Shown: positions 39,247 through 49,189, counted from the stretch's first letter. The stretch is 64,000 nt of DNA from Bacteroidota bacterium (GCA_035506275.1 DATJPT010000006.1:139019-203018); one strand, 5' to 3'. Numbers and translations: made by a program. The notes: generated from the sequence alone by a model not told the origin.

Positions 39247-40785
39247 GTGCGTTACCTCAGGACGATCCGGTGGGTTGTTGCAACAGTGTCGTTGGTCCTT
39301 GTGTCGGTATTTTTTCTGGATCTCGCCAACCTCGTACCGCCGTTCATCATTTCTTCGATCCTCAGCGTGCAGGCAGGACCGACGTTCATCCGCCTGTTGA
39401 GCGGATGGGGAGCCGCTCTCGCCGGAGTCGGTTTCGTGCTGGCGGCAACCGTCATGGTGGGGCGAGTCTATTGTTCTCATCTCTGTCCGCTCGGGACGCT
39501 TCAGGACATTTTCATCTGGAGCGCCAAAAAGAATTTCAAGCATCGAAAATTTCCTTACAGCAAACCGCGCTACCTTCTCCATTACGTCATCTCGGTCATC
39601 ATCGTCGCTTCGGCGGCCGCGGGAAGCTTTTTCCTTCTCGATCTATTCGAACCTTTCAGCGCCTTTGGCAGGATCCTCTCCGACATTGTCCGGCCGCTTT
39701 TCATTCTGTTGAATAATGCCGCCGCCCTCATTCTGACGAAACAGCAGCTGTTCTTTCTTTATGAAATTCCGCTCAAAGGGCTTGCGCTTCCGGTCGTTGC
39801 CGTAACGACCGTGTTCGTCGGAGCCCTGTTCTGGCTCTCGTATTTTTACGGGCGGTTCTTCTGCAACACCATTTGCCCCGTTGGCGGAGTACTGAGTCTC
39901 CTTTCGCGGTTCTCGATCTTTCGGATCACGATCGACAACGAGCATTGCATCGACTGCGGTTTGTGCGAGCGTGTCTGCCGCGCGCGTTGCATCGACAGCG
40001 AAAAACGGGAGATCGATTTTGCGGCGTGCGTCGGCTGTTTCGATTGTCTTAGTTCGTGCCCCACGGTGGGGATGAAATACTCTTACAAGAAGAACAACCA
40101 GCCCGCTCCGGCGCCGGTCGATGCTGAAAGAAGAAAAGTTCTCACTGCGGCATCCATATCAATGTTCTGGCTGGCGATGCCGAAAGAAACCGCATCCGCC
40201 GCCGAACCGACGTACGACGAGACCCGCAAAACGCCGGTCGTTGCCCCGGGGGGACGCAGCATTCAGCATTTTACAGACCATTGCACGGCCTGTCATCTCT
40301 GTGTAAGCACATGTCCCACGCATGTGCTGCAGCCGTCGTTCCTCGAATTCGGCATCGCGGGCATGATGCAGCCGCGGATGGATTATTCCGTGAGCTACTG
40401 CAATTTCGACTGTACATTATGCGGTCAGGTCTGTCCGACCGGGGCACTCCAGCCGGTTCTTCACGAAGAAAAGAAATTGCTGCAGATCGGAAAGGCGCAT
40501 TTCGTCAAGGCCGACTGCATCGTCGAGACCAAGAAAACGGATTGCGGCGCCTGTTCCGAACATTGCCCGACCAAAGCGGTGAAGATGGTCCCCTACGGCA
40601 AGCTCCTCATTCCCGAGGTCGACGACCAATACTGCGTCGGCTGCGGGGCATGCGAACATGCCTGCCCGGTGACCCCTCGGAAAGCGATCTTTGTCATGGC
40701 GAACGAGGTTCATGCCATTGCAAAAAAGCGCGAAGAGACCAAGATCGCGGCGCCGGTGGCCACGCCGGAAGAATTTCCGTTCTGA
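39247..40785 (+). CDS. Membrane polyferredoxin (NapH/MauN-like) with about six cluster motifs
   Basis: A 512-residue iron-sulfur membrane protein starting with GTG. Four hydrophobic segments in the first 220 residues carry the NapH-type pair CSHLCPLG and CNTICPVG. Then come ferredoxin motifs CIDCGLCERVC and CVGCFDCLSSCP, a linker with a second twin-arginine-like stretch (ERRKVLTAASISMFW), and CTACHLCVSTCP, CTLCGQVCP, CGACSEHCP and CVGCGACEHACP. The final part resembles NapG/NapF. It should pass electrons between the quinone pool and a periplasmic partner, plausibly the DUF362 protein. The CTACH stretch belongs to a ferredoxin motif and is not counted as a haem site. Confidence 0.88.
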   Translation: MRYLRTIRWVVATVSLVLVSVFFLDLANLVPPFIISSILSVQAGPTFIRLLSGWGAALAGVGFVLAATVMVGRVYCSHLCPLGTLQDIFIWSAKKNFKHRKFPYSKPRYLLHYVISVIIVASAAAGSFFLLDLFEPFSAFGRILSDIVRPLFILLNNAAALILTKQQLFFLYEIPLKGLALPVVAVTTVFVGALFWLSYFYGRFFCNTICPVGGVLSLLSRFSIFRITIDNEHCIDCGLCERVCRARCIDSEKREIDFAACVGCFDCLSSCPTVGMKYSYKKNNQPAPAPVDAERRKVLTAASISMFWLAMPKETASAAEPTYDETRKTPVVAPGGRSIQHFTDHCTACHLCVSTCPTHVLQPSFLEFGIAGMMQPRMDYSVSYCNFDCTLCGQVCPTGALQPVLHEEKKLLQIGKAHFVKADCIVETKKTDCGACSEHCPTKAVKMVPYGKLLIPEVDDQYCVGCGACEHACPVTPRKAIFVMANEVHAIAKKREETKIAAPVATPEEFPF

Positions 40786-40825
40786 TTTCCCCTTCAATTT
40801 TCTTGTTTCTTCATTCAACAAATAA

Positions 40826-40852
40826 AAAATCCCGCTGTGCCTCGCGGGATTT
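40826..40852. terminator. Bidirectional terminator between convergent genes
   Basis: AATCCCGC (40828-40835) pairs with GCGGGATT (40844-40851), with T-runs on both sides: TTTCTT on plus and ATTTTTTATTTG on minus. It can end both the polyferredoxin and the T9SS protein transcripts. Confidence 0.85.
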
Positions 40853-40883
40853 CTTATGATCGAACAATAGTTTCAGCTCGGAA

Positions 40884-43133
40884 TCACTTCATTAGAATCA
40901 TCTTCTTTGTCTGAATGAAGTCTCCTGCCTTCAACTGATAGAAATAGATCCCGCTCGAACAATTCGACGCATTCCACGGAACGGTATAATTGCCCGCCTG
41001 CATGATCACATGGACGAGGGTCGACACTTCCCTCCCAAGGATGTCATAGATTTTCAGGGTGACGAACTGTTGGCTGCCGATCGTGAACCGGACGTTCGTC
41101 GCCGGGTTGAAGGGGTTGGGGTAGTTTTGTTCCAGGGCGAAAACGGACGGAGTTACCGGTGATGTCCGAACGCCTGTTCCGACGGTATTGCGGGTGATGA
41201 CAAAAAGGCCGCGGTCGGTCGAGACATACGTGCTGTCGCCGTACGAGATCATTTCGTTCACGGTGAGGCTGTCAAGTCCGGCAAAGGTCCACGAGGTTCC
41301 CCCGTCGGTCGTCGAGTAAATTCCTCCGCCTCCGCTCAAGAAACTCGAGAAGGAAGCAAAAATTGTTCCGGCCGAATCGACCGTAAATTGATTAATGTAG
41401 TAGAAGAGCCCGGCGGCGCGTGCAGGAAGAGGGACCGTTCCCCACACTCCGTTGGTTCTTTTGTAGAGCGTACTGCCGGCAAGCCCCATCATATTGCCGT
41501 CCTTGTCGGGGGCGAGGTTGGAAAGGTAATTCACCGACGACGGGAGGCCTGTTGTATCGACTCGCCATGCTCCGCCTGCAATCGGCCTGCGCATCACACG
41601 GCCGTTCACCTGCACCGATCCTCCTGTGGTAAAATACGAACCGGTGATATACAGGTACCCATGATGGTCCGAGGCCATTGAATAGGTGAAGCTGTAATTG
41701 CTCGACATAAATCCGACCGTGTCGAACACCCAGCTTCCTCCGGGGGCCTTTGTGAAGAGAAGACTCGGATAACTGCTTCCCCACTGGCTTGTGCCGAGAT
41801 GCTGACCGCCGTTCTCATCGATAGAGAGAACGCCCGTCCGGAGGAGCGACGCTCCGGCCGTATCGAGGTTCCACGTTCCGCCATCGTCGGTGCTTTTGAA
41901 GATGATCGGTCCCCCCAGATTCGTATGGGAGGCCGAGGCATAGAAGTTTCCCAGTGCATCGCCGACAAAGGCAACGTTGCTGTTGAAACCCTGGACAGGA
42001 AAATCCTTCGTCCACGACGCGTCGGAGGGGCCTTTCGAGAAAATGCCGATCGTCGACCTGGCGAACCATTTCCCGTCGGGAGACTTCCAGAATCCGAAAG
42101 CATAATTGTTGGGGACGCCTGCAGAGGTGAATCCCCATGTTGTCCCCTGGTCGGTGCTGACAAACAATCCGTACGGTGTTCCGATGAAGAGTGTGCTGTC
42201 TCCGGTGATCGAATTGATGCCGAAATTGGTCCCGGCAACGGCGGCGATCGGACCATCGATCTCCTGCCATGAGGAGGTTCCACCGGCAGATTTATAGACC
42301 ACGGTGTTCGTGAAGGGACTGTTCGTCACCAGGTAAAGGTTTCCGTAGATGTCGTCGGCGAAGAGGTCCGGCGTCTGTGTTCCGATGCCGGCGGTGTCCG
42401 TGGACCATGTTCCGCCGTTATCGGTACTTAAATACAGACCGGCGCCGTTCCCTCCCACGAGGATCCGGTTTTTTCGGTCGACAAATACGCGGTACAGACT
42501 TGTAGACTGGGTCAGCGTCGTGACGCGATGCCAGGTGTCCGAGTCCGGGCTTTCCTTGAACAACCCGTTCGTCGTGGCAGCATAGACGTGAATTGCGGAA
42601 TCGATCGCGATGTCCCAAACGTGTGCTGAACCGAGTCCGGCCGTATCGAGGTTCCACGTAAGCGCCGTGTCGTGGCTGACGTACACGTACGACGACGAGA
42701 GCATATAAAGGTCGTCTCCGATTATCTTCTCCCAATCCTCGCTGAACGAGGCACCGGTAATTTTTGTCCTGAATCTCACATTGTGGAGGGCCGGAATAAC
42801 TTCCGCTTCACCAAAGAAGTCTTCATAGACAGAGCCGTCATCAAGAAGGATCAGAATCACATCCGATCCTCGCTTGTGCACGACGTCGGAAATGCTCCGC
42901 CCCTTTGGTGCATCCCAAACAGAGCCATATTCGGGGTCGTCTTCGTCACCTTCGTCCACAAAATAGGTGGAACTGTTGAATCCAATGTTGCCGAAGTCTC
43001 TGGTGAGGATCGAACTGCCGTTCGGGAGAGTCTCCTTGCCCGAAAAATTAAACTGGCTTCTCGAACTTCCCGGCAACAAAAGAATGAGGGTGAACAGGAG
43101 CAAAACCATCCGGGAACAATGTATTGGTTTCAT
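40884..43133 (-). CDS. T9SS-exported Asp-box beta-propeller protein (paralogue 1)
   Basis: A 749-residue secreted protein with a signal peptide (ending PGSSRS). Its body carries many Asp-box repeats of the S-x-D-x-G-x-T-W form (STDNGGTWS, STDQGTTWG, STDDGGTWN) often followed by DTAGL/DTAGI, as in sialidase/YCF48-like propellers. The last 85 residues are a type IX sorting domain (YPNPFNPATNVRF, ILGREVSTL, GIYFYQLKAGDF, ending KKMILMK). No sialidase catalytic residues are evident; binding or structural roles are likely. AAGGAG lies seven bases before the ATG. The next gene upstream is a paralogue. Confidence 0.85.
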   Translation of the reverse strand: MKPIHCSRMVLLLFTLILLLPGSSRSQFNFSGKETLPNGSSILTRDFGNIGFNSSTYFVDEGDEDDPEYGSVWDAPKGRSISDVVHKRGSDVILILLDDGSVYEDFFGEAEVIPALHNVRFRTKITGASFSEDWEKIIGDDLYMLSSSYVYVSHDTALTWNLDTAGLGSAHVWDIAIDSAIHVYAATTNGLFKESPDSDTWHRVTTLTQSTSLYRVFVDRKNRILVGGNGAGLYLSTDNGGTWSTDTAGIGTQTPDLFADDIYGNLYLVTNSPFTNTVVYKSAGGTSSWQEIDGPIAAVAGTNFGINSITGDSTLFIGTPYGLFVSTDQGTTWGFTSAGVPNNYAFGFWKSPDGKWFARSTIGIFSKGPSDASWTKDFPVQGFNSNVAFVGDALGNFYASASHTNLGGPIIFKSTDDGGTWNLDTAGASLLRTGVLSIDENGGQHLGTSQWGSSYPSLLFTKAPGGSWVFDTVGFMSSNYSFTYSMASDHHGYLYITGSYFTTGGSVQVNGRVMRRPIAGGAWRVDTTGLPSSVNYLSNLAPDKDGNMMGLAGSTLYKRTNGVWGTVPLPARAAGLFYYINQFTVDSAGTIFASFSSFLSGGGGIYSTTDGGTSWTFAGLDSLTVNEMISYGDSTYVSTDRGLFVITRNTVGTGVRTSPVTPSVFALEQNYPNPFNPATNVRFTIGSQQFVTLKIYDILGREVSTLVHVIMQAGNYTVPWNASNCSSGIYFYQLKAGDFIQTKKMILMK

Positions 43134-43211
43134 CGCAACACTCCTTGTTTGAAAGTGAGACTGTCGCAAGGTGCACGATCATGGATTTTCATCCTGATTG
43201 TTCACCCCGTG

Positions 43212-45527
43212 TTATTTCATCAACAGCATCTTTTTCGTCTCGATAAAATCCCCCGCTTTCAGCCGGTAGAAGTAGACGCCGCTCGCGAACGTCGAAGCGT
43301 CCCAATACGCGGAATGAGTCCCGCCGGTCTGCTCTCCATTCACCAGTGTCGCGACTCTTCTCCCCAGGACGTCAAATACCGTCAGCGTGACGAAACCCTT
43401 ATCTTTCAATTGATATTCGATCATCGTCGCCGGGTTGAACGGATTGGGATAATTTTGCGAGAGTGCATATGCATTAGGAACCGATCCGGCCTTTTTGACG
43501 CTGTTCACCGAGACGTTCTTCGTCAGAATATACAGTCCGCTTGCATACGTGAGCGCATAGACCGAATCGCCAGAGACCGTCAATGCTCTCACCGAAATGC
43601 TGTCGAGCCCCGCATCATTCCACGTCGAACCATCGTCGGTTGTGTAATAGATGCCGTGCCAGAGATAATTAAAACCGTTCTGGCTTGCAAATCCGGCCCA
43701 GAGCGCTCCCGAGCCGTCGACCGCGGTCACGAACGCCGAGTTGCCTCCCAGCCCGTTCGGCGTCGAGTATCCTGCCCAGGTCGACCCGGTCTTCTTATAG
43801 ATTCCGCCCCCCCACGTCCCGGCGTAGAGATTTCCATTCTTATCCGCGCTGATGCTGTAGACGATTGCTCCCTGCAATCCGGCGGTGTCCAGCACCCAAG
43901 TCCCGCCGGCGATGGGCCTCTGGTATAAAAGGCCGGCGTACGTCATAGTATTGGTAATTGCCCAATACAGGTTCCCTTTCCCGTCGCTGGCAAAAACATT
44001 CGAATAATTCTGCGGGATCCCGCTCAGCCCGGCAGTATCCGGAGTCCACGACGATCCGGGAGATTTCTTGTAGATATACGCCGGGGCGTTGGTGAATCCG
44101 TAATGCTGTACTCCGGTTTCATCGGCAAAGTATATAGGAATGCTTGCCTGCACGGCAACGCCCAGACCGGCCGTGTCGGGAAACCAGGTGGTTCCGTTGT
44201 CGGTGCTTTTCCAGTTTGCACGGGGACCCTGAGAATTATTGGCATTAATGCCTTGCCCCAGAGTGTATAAGTTCCCCGCATCGTCGATCAAGACGACGCT
44301 TCCGGCTTGGAATCCGTCCGGCGGAAACGTCTTTGTCCATGAAGAATCCCCCTTGTTCTCGTAGTAAACTCCGAGCCCGGTCGACGCGAACTGGCACGTG
44401 GCGGACCTGGCATACCCGTACAGCGTCACCGCCTGAAGTCCTTCGTTGGCTTCGGACCATGTTGTGCCCTGATCGGTGCTCACAAAGAGGCCGTAATTCG
44501 TGGCGAGATAGATCGACGTATCGCCGCCGATGGAATTGAACGGAGATGCATACGAATTGATCGGGTCCCTGATCATTTTTGAAACAGCCGTATCGATGCG
44601 AACCCACGGAGCAAAGCCAGTGTCAGATCTCACGACCGTTCCGTTTACCAGTCCGTAAATATTATTGAAGGAATCGTCTCCGAACCGTGTCACAGCTCCT
44701 CCTCCCAGTCCGCTGCTGTTCATCGTCCACGTGTTGCCGGAATCTTTGCTCGAGTAAACAGCTCCATACGTGGATGTGAACACCCTGTTCTTTCGCGAGA
44801 CGAATATTCCGACATAGTATGCCGAAGGGAGCGAAGTAACCTTGTGCCACACGTTCGAATCGGGATGTTGTTTGAACACTCCGACCGAAGTGGCCAGATA
44901 GACGAATTGCAGCGTATCGACTGCCAGAGCATTGTACTGCATCCCTTCGATTCCGGCAGTATCGGTCTGCCACGTTCCCCCTGAATCGCGCGAGACGACA
45001 ATATCGTTCAGCGCCAGCAAATAGGTCGCATCTCCGTCCACTGCATTCCACCGCTCTTCGGGGGGAGCATTGGTATTATTAGTGTACGGCGAAACGGTTT
45101 GAGCCGCGACGTCGTACTGAAGGATGCTGTTATCGGAAAGAAGAAGATAGACTTTTTTAGAATCGGACTTTATCTTGACCTTAACATTATTACAATCGAC
45201 TCCCGCAGGAAGATCAAAGATCTTGTCGTTGTATGTACCGGTGAGCTTATGGTCCCTGCGAATGTAAATTCCCCGGGATGTGACGCTGGCGGGTTCGAGA
45301 TTGCTCCCATCGTTGACATCCACCGAACCGACGACAGGCTCGCCGTTGATTTTGGCAACGTCCGGATCTTCTTCGGGAAGATGGCCTTGCGCCCGAAGAG
45401 AATTCTGGGAACAAAGAAGGAGTGTCATGCTCACACTCACCAGCAACAGTCTGCGGATGAGGGTCGAAAATTTTTGCGGCGCTCCAATAGGCAACGCGCA
45501 GCAAGTACGGCCGCAACGGACGATCAT
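43212..45527 (-). CDS. T9SS-exported Asp-box beta-propeller protein (paralogue 2)
   Basis: A 771-residue paralogue of the protein encoded at 40884, with the same order: signal peptide (ending SLRAQ), Asp-box repeats (SKDSGNTWTM, STDQGTTWSE, STDNGTTWFP, TTDDGSTWND) with DTAGL/DTAGI tags, and a C-terminal sorting domain (YPNPFNPATMIEY, VLGRRVATL, GVYFYRLKAGDF, ending KKMLLMK). The ATG at 45527 follows GAGGAGG; two earlier ATG codons upstream lack such spacing. The two genes are 78 bases apart in tandem and probably arose by duplication. The target surface or ligand is unknown. Confidence 0.85.
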   Translation of the reverse strand: MIVRCGRTCCALPIGAPQKFSTLIRRLLLVSVSMTLLLCSQNSLRAQGHLPEEDPDVAKINGEPVVGSVDVNDGSNLEPASVTSRGIYIRRDHKLTGTYNDKIFDLPAGVDCNNVKVKIKSDSKKVYLLLSDNSILQYDVAAQTVSPYTNNTNAPPEERWNAVDGDATYLLALNDIVVSRDSGGTWQTDTAGIEGMQYNALAVDTLQFVYLATSVGVFKQHPDSNVWHKVTSLPSAYYVGIFVSRKNRVFTSTYGAVYSSKDSGNTWTMNSSGLGGGAVTRFGDDSFNNIYGLVNGTVVRSDTGFAPWVRIDTAVSKMIRDPINSYASPFNSIGGDTSIYLATNYGLFVSTDQGTTWSEANEGLQAVTLYGYARSATCQFASTGLGVYYENKGDSSWTKTFPPDGFQAGSVVLIDDAGNLYTLGQGINANNSQGPRANWKSTDNGTTWFPDTAGLGVAVQASIPIYFADETGVQHYGFTNAPAYIYKKSPGSSWTPDTAGLSGIPQNYSNVFASDGKGNLYWAITNTMTYAGLLYQRPIAGGTWVLDTAGLQGAIVYSISADKNGNLYAGTWGGGIYKKTGSTWAGYSTPNGLGGNSAFVTAVDGSGALWAGFASQNGFNYLWHGIYYTTDDGSTWNDAGLDSISVRALTVSGDSVYALTYASGLYILTKNVSVNSVKKAGSVPNAYALSQNYPNPFNPATMIEYQLKDKGFVTLTVFDVLGRRVATLVNGEQTGGTHSAYWDASTFASGVYFYRLKAGDFIETKKMLLMK

Positions 45528-45606
45528 ACATCCTCCTCGATTATTGTACATGAACAATCGCCAAAAGATCCGGAGATATATCTATTGTTAGTTCAGCTCT
45601 GGTGAA

Positions 45607-45732
45607 TCACGCTGTGTTGAATGACCCGCATCTCGGAGGATCAACACAACGTTCATTATCCGTGTGAGAAAGAAAACGAGCGGCAGGAGCCCCGAAAAGA
45701 AGGAAGGAAGCATCTGCTTTACACATCATCAT
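45607..45732 (-). CDS. Possible short leader reading frame, 41 codons
   Basis: The sequence AAAAGGAGG is followed at once by three tandem ATG codons and a 41-codon frame ending with TGA at 45607. The product would be MMMCKADASFLLF-led with three cysteines, and matches nothing I know. It lies 79 bases upstream of the second propeller gene on the same strand. The very strong ribosome binding site is the only real evidence; it may be a leader peptide or a remnant. Confidence 0.3.
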   Translation of the reverse strand: MMMCKADASFLLFGAPAARFLSHTDNERCVDPPRCGSFNTA

Positions 45733-45896
45733 TACCTCCTTTTAAATAGGAAAGTTTTGACTCTATGCTTTTTTACAGTAAAGAATGCTCTTCTTCGAAC
45801 TTAAAAAATCGAATTCTTTGGTTTTGGCGTTACAGGGGGATGGCAGTGCTATATAATCAAAAACCTGTTTACATGCAACTTTGCCGTGCGAGCGGC

Positions 45897-46067
45897 AGTG
45901 TTACAGTCCCGCGTCTGAGGCTTTTGGGACAAAGACCCTCTCGTTCCCAACCTCTGCTCGGGAACGGAGTGAGTCTGATTCTCGATATTTTCAGCCGAAC
46001 GACAGGTTGCGAACCCGCTCCCAAACGGAGTTCGGGAGCGGAGGGAAAATTCTCAGACTGTAACGCT
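45897..46067. repeat. Dispersed repeat, copy 2
   Basis: About 171 bp, the longest copy. Its ends are imperfect inverted repeats: AGTGTTACAGTC at the left and GACTGTAACGCT at the right. It has two internal hairpins, CGTTCCCAA...GGAACG and CGCTCCCAAACGGAGTTCGG. It lies 20 bases downstream of the T9SS gene ending at 46088; most of the remaining 45528-45896 interval is otherwise empty. Confidence 0.7.
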
Positions 46068-46087
46068 GGCGTCTTTGACGATGATGA

Positions 46088-49000
46088 TTACTTCATCAAG
46101 ACCATTTTTCTCACCTGCACGAATCGGCTGTTCGCATCGGTGATGCTGACAGCCTCAATCCGGCAGAAATATAATCCGGAGGAGACGTTCGCATTCCAGT
46201 TCACCTCATACATCCCCGCCTGCTGTTCGCCGTCGGTCAAGTCCGCGACAACCTGTCCGAGGACGTTGTAGATCCGGAGCGTGACGCGGCTCGCCGCCGG
46301 CAGACCGTACTGGATCGTCGTCGACGGATTGAACGGATTCGGAAAGTTCTGCGCCAGTGAATAATGATCGGGAACAACCGGTCCACCCGAAGCCACTCCG
46401 GTCGCGGACGTTCCTTTCCCGGTCACCTTTATCGTGTCGGGCGAACCCGCGGAATTGCTGGCGAAAATGATGTACGTTTGAGCGGGCTCGGCATTGACCG
46501 GCTTGAAGCTGATCGTGTCATCGAACGATTGACCGGGAAGGAGAATATGAAGCGGCTGCGATGCGCCAAAGGCCGCCGTCGAGGTCACCGTTATTCCAAC
46601 GATGGTCAATGTATCGTTGCCGGCGTTGGTCACGGTAACGGTCGTATCTTTCGTTTGCCCGATCGTGATATTCCCGAACGCAACAAGGCGGCTCGACAAT
46701 TGAAGCACCGGACCGCCGACTCCCGTCCCGAACACTTGTATCGTGTCCGGGGACGTGGAAGCATTGCTCGAGATGACGACCGACCCGAAGGCCGCGCCGA
46801 GCGCCGCCGGTTTGAACTGGATCGTATCGACAAGAGACTGCCCCGGCATGAGACTCGCCGAAACCGTGTGCACGGTGAACGGGTTCCCCGACGACACGAT
46901 GGAGGTCACGTTCAAGGCCGCCGCTCCGCTGTTGGCGACCGTCAGCACCGTATCTTTGACCATGCCGAGCGCAACGCTGCCGAAGTTGATGAACCGCGGC
47001 GATGCGCCGAGTCCCGGTTTCAGCACGATCGAAGAATCGATCAGCACGGCGAGATTCTGCTGCGGGAAATTCAAGATTGAAATGATCTCTCCCCCGACGA
47101 GCAATGTGTGAGGGGCCAACGCAAGGGAATACACCGTTCCCGAGCCGATATTATTGTTGATGTTCGAACTCCACGACGAGACAGCGCCGGTATTGGCGTC
47201 GAGATACGCCAGCTGTTCGCGCGTCAATGTATCGATCTGCTCGAACTGTCCGCCGATAATGATCTGGCTGCCGATCGGCTGGATGGCATTGACGTTCAAC
47301 TGAAGGTTGAAGTTTGCGTTGAAATTGGCGAGAAGCGCTCCGGTCGCCGTATCGACCGCGGCAATGCTCTTCCGCGTCACGCCGCCAACGGTGGTGAATC
47401 CACCGCCGAGATAAACCACTCCATTTTGCGACGCGAGGGACCAGCAGAGATAGCTCGGGCTCGGGTTCCATGCGGTGAGTGAGTCAGTGGTCGTGTCGAA
47501 TGCGGCGGCGTAGTTGCGCGGCTGACCATAGACCTGCGTAAAGAATCCGCTCGTAAATACGAGCGAGCCGGAACTTGCAAACGAGTAAATGCCAGACTGA
47601 TCCATCGTCGGCCGCCACGGAAGCAGTGCGCCGGTGTTCTTATTGATCGCAGCCAGTCCGCCGCGCGGGGTTCCGTTGACATTTCCAAAACTTCCGCCCA
47701 AATAGAGCCGGTTTCCGAGGACCATCATCGCGTTGACAGCACCGCCGGCAGTTGCATTCCATGCCGAAGAAGGAACCATCGTGCCGCTCATAGTATCGAC
47801 TGCGGCGAGGTTCGCGTGCGAAATTCCGTTCAGAGAAGTGTAATTCCCCCCGACGATTATTTTATCGGCAACGACGGCGAGGGCGCTCACGCCGCCGCTG
47901 GCGTTCGGATTCCAAGACGTGATGTGTCCCGTCGTGAGATCGACCGCCGCGAGATTATTGCGGGTGACATTTCCCGTGCTCGTGAACAGTCCTCCGGCAA
48001 AGAGGGACGTCCCGTCCGTTGTCATGGTGTACGGGTCTTCGTTGACCTCTGCGTCCCATGACGTCGCCAGGCCGGTCGACGTGTCGACCGCAGCCATCCA
48101 GCTCCAATTCTTTCCGCCGATGGACGTGAAATCTCCCCCCACATAAACTCGAGAGCCGATCGCCGTCATCGCCCTGACCAGCTGGTTTGGGGCGGGGTTC
48201 CAAGACGAGGCGAGACCGGTCCCGGTATCGATGCACGCAAGGTTCGTTACCGATCGACCGGCGATGGAAGTGAACGACCCACCGACGTAGAGTTTCCCGT
48301 TGGCAAGAGTCATGGCGCCGACCGTGCCGAAGCCGCCGCTGATCGAAATGGCCGGTTTCCATGTTCGTATCACATTTCCGGACGCATCCATCTTGGCGAG
48401 ACCATACAGCGTCACGGTGTCGATCTTCACGAAAGGTCCGCAGGCGTAGAGATAGCCGTTCGCGTAGATGAACTGGGTAACGGAAAACTCGCCGTAGGGA
48501 ATCGTCGCCCCCGGGGCCCAGCTTGTCACGTTCCCGGCAGTGTCGACTGAGCCGATCGTGAACCGGGACTGGCCATTGAGGTCATAAAAATATCCTCCGA
48601 GGTAAACAAGGCTCCCCACTTGCTGGATCGCGGTCACTTCACCGTCCGCTTTCGGATCCCACGAGAGAAGCGCTCCCGTTGTGATATCGAATGCCGCCGC
48701 GTATCCGCGTGTCTGGCCAGCGATCGTCGTAAAATATCCGCCAGCGTACAGCCGGTTGCCGCTGACGTGCAGACATTGGACGAAAGCATTCGGCGAAGGA
48801 TTCCAGGAGTCGACGGTGTGGTCAGGGCGAATGTGGACCAGGTACTTTCGGGGAAGTCCGCCGACGTACGAAAAATTTCCGCCAACGTACCATCCGCCGT
48901 TCCCGTCGGGGGCCGAAGCGTACACTCTCCCCTGAACCGGATCAAGCTTGGGAAATGTGCGGTCCGGTGCGGCAGAGATCGTATCGAGAAGCGCACCGGT

Positions 49001-49189
49001 GCCGCAGGCGTAGCCGATCTTCGTGAACGTGCCGCCAAGGTAGGCCTTAGAACCGCTGACAACAATACTATTTACCTGACCGTCGAGCGGCGAGTCAAAC
49101 CAGGGCTGATTGGTTTGCGAGATGGCTGAAGAGAAAAGGGCTGCACACGCCAACATTTCGATCCATAGTGATCTCTTGGACATCCTCAT
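46088..49189 (-). CDS. Large T9SS-exported protein: beta-propeller repeats plus two choice-of-anchor D domains
   Basis: A 1033-residue secreted protein with a signal peptide (ending SSAISQ). Residues of about 30-730 are repeats of 50-60 residues with the pattern YxGGxFTxxxG...AAxDxxTGxxxxWNP, giving two or more propellers. Two Ig-like modules of about 95 residues follow (FGSVALGMVKDTVLTVAN and FGNITIGQTKDTTVTVTN), of the ASPM/HYDIN or choice-of-anchor D type. The type IX sorting domain ends the chain (FPNPFNPSTTIQYG, ending RKMVLMK). Start: ATG at 49189 after AAGGA. The propeller could bind polysaccharide or protein; no catalytic motif is seen. Confidence 0.85.
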   Translation of the reverse strand: MRMSKRSLWIEMLACAALFSSAISQTNQPWFDSPLDGQVNSIVVSGSKAYLGGTFTKIGYACGTGALLDTISAAPDRTFPKLDPVQGRVYASAPDGNGGWYVGGNFSYVGGLPRKYLVHIRPDHTVDSWNPSPNAFVQCLHVSGNRLYAGGYFTTIAGQTRGYAAAFDITTGALLSWDPKADGEVTAIQQVGSLVYLGGYFYDLNGQSRFTIGSVDTAGNVTSWAPGATIPYGEFSVTQFIYANGYLYACGPFVKIDTVTLYGLAKMDASGNVIRTWKPAISISGGFGTVGAMTLANGKLYVGGSFTSIAGRSVTNLACIDTGTGLASSWNPAPNQLVRAMTAIGSRVYVGGDFTSIGGKNWSWMAAVDTSTGLATSWDAEVNEDPYTMTTDGTSLFAGGLFTSTGNVTRNNLAAVDLTTGHITSWNPNASGGVSALAVVADKIIVGGNYTSLNGISHANLAAVDTMSGTMVPSSAWNATAGGAVNAMMVLGNRLYLGGSFGNVNGTPRGGLAAINKNTGALLPWRPTMDQSGIYSFASSGSLVFTSGFFTQVYGQPRNYAAAFDTTTDSLTAWNPSPSYLCWSLASQNGVVYLGGGFTTVGGVTRKSIAAVDTATGALLANFNANFNLQLNVNAIQPIGSQIIIGGQFEQIDTLTREQLAYLDANTGAVSSWSSNINNNIGSGTVYSLALAPHTLLVGGEIISILNFPQQNLAVLIDSSIVLKPGLGASPRFINFGSVALGMVKDTVLTVANSGAAALNVTSIVSSGNPFTVHTVSASLMPGQSLVDTIQFKPAALGAAFGSVVISSNASTSPDTIQVFGTGVGGPVLQLSSRLVAFGNITIGQTKDTTVTVTNAGNDTLTIVGITVTSTAAFGASQPLHILLPGQSFDDTISFKPVNAEPAQTYIIFASNSAGSPDTIKVTGKGTSATGVASGGPVVPDHYSLAQNFPNPFNPSTTIQYGLPAASRVTLRIYNVLGQVVADLTDGEQQAGMYEVNWNANVSSGLYFCRIEAVSITDANSRFVQVRKMVLMK

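Noticed and set aside
40282-40320. A CTACH haem-like motif in the polyferredoxin
   Set aside because: It is part of the ferredoxin pattern CTACHLCVSTCP; the protein is an iron-sulfur protein and the match to CxxCH is accidental.
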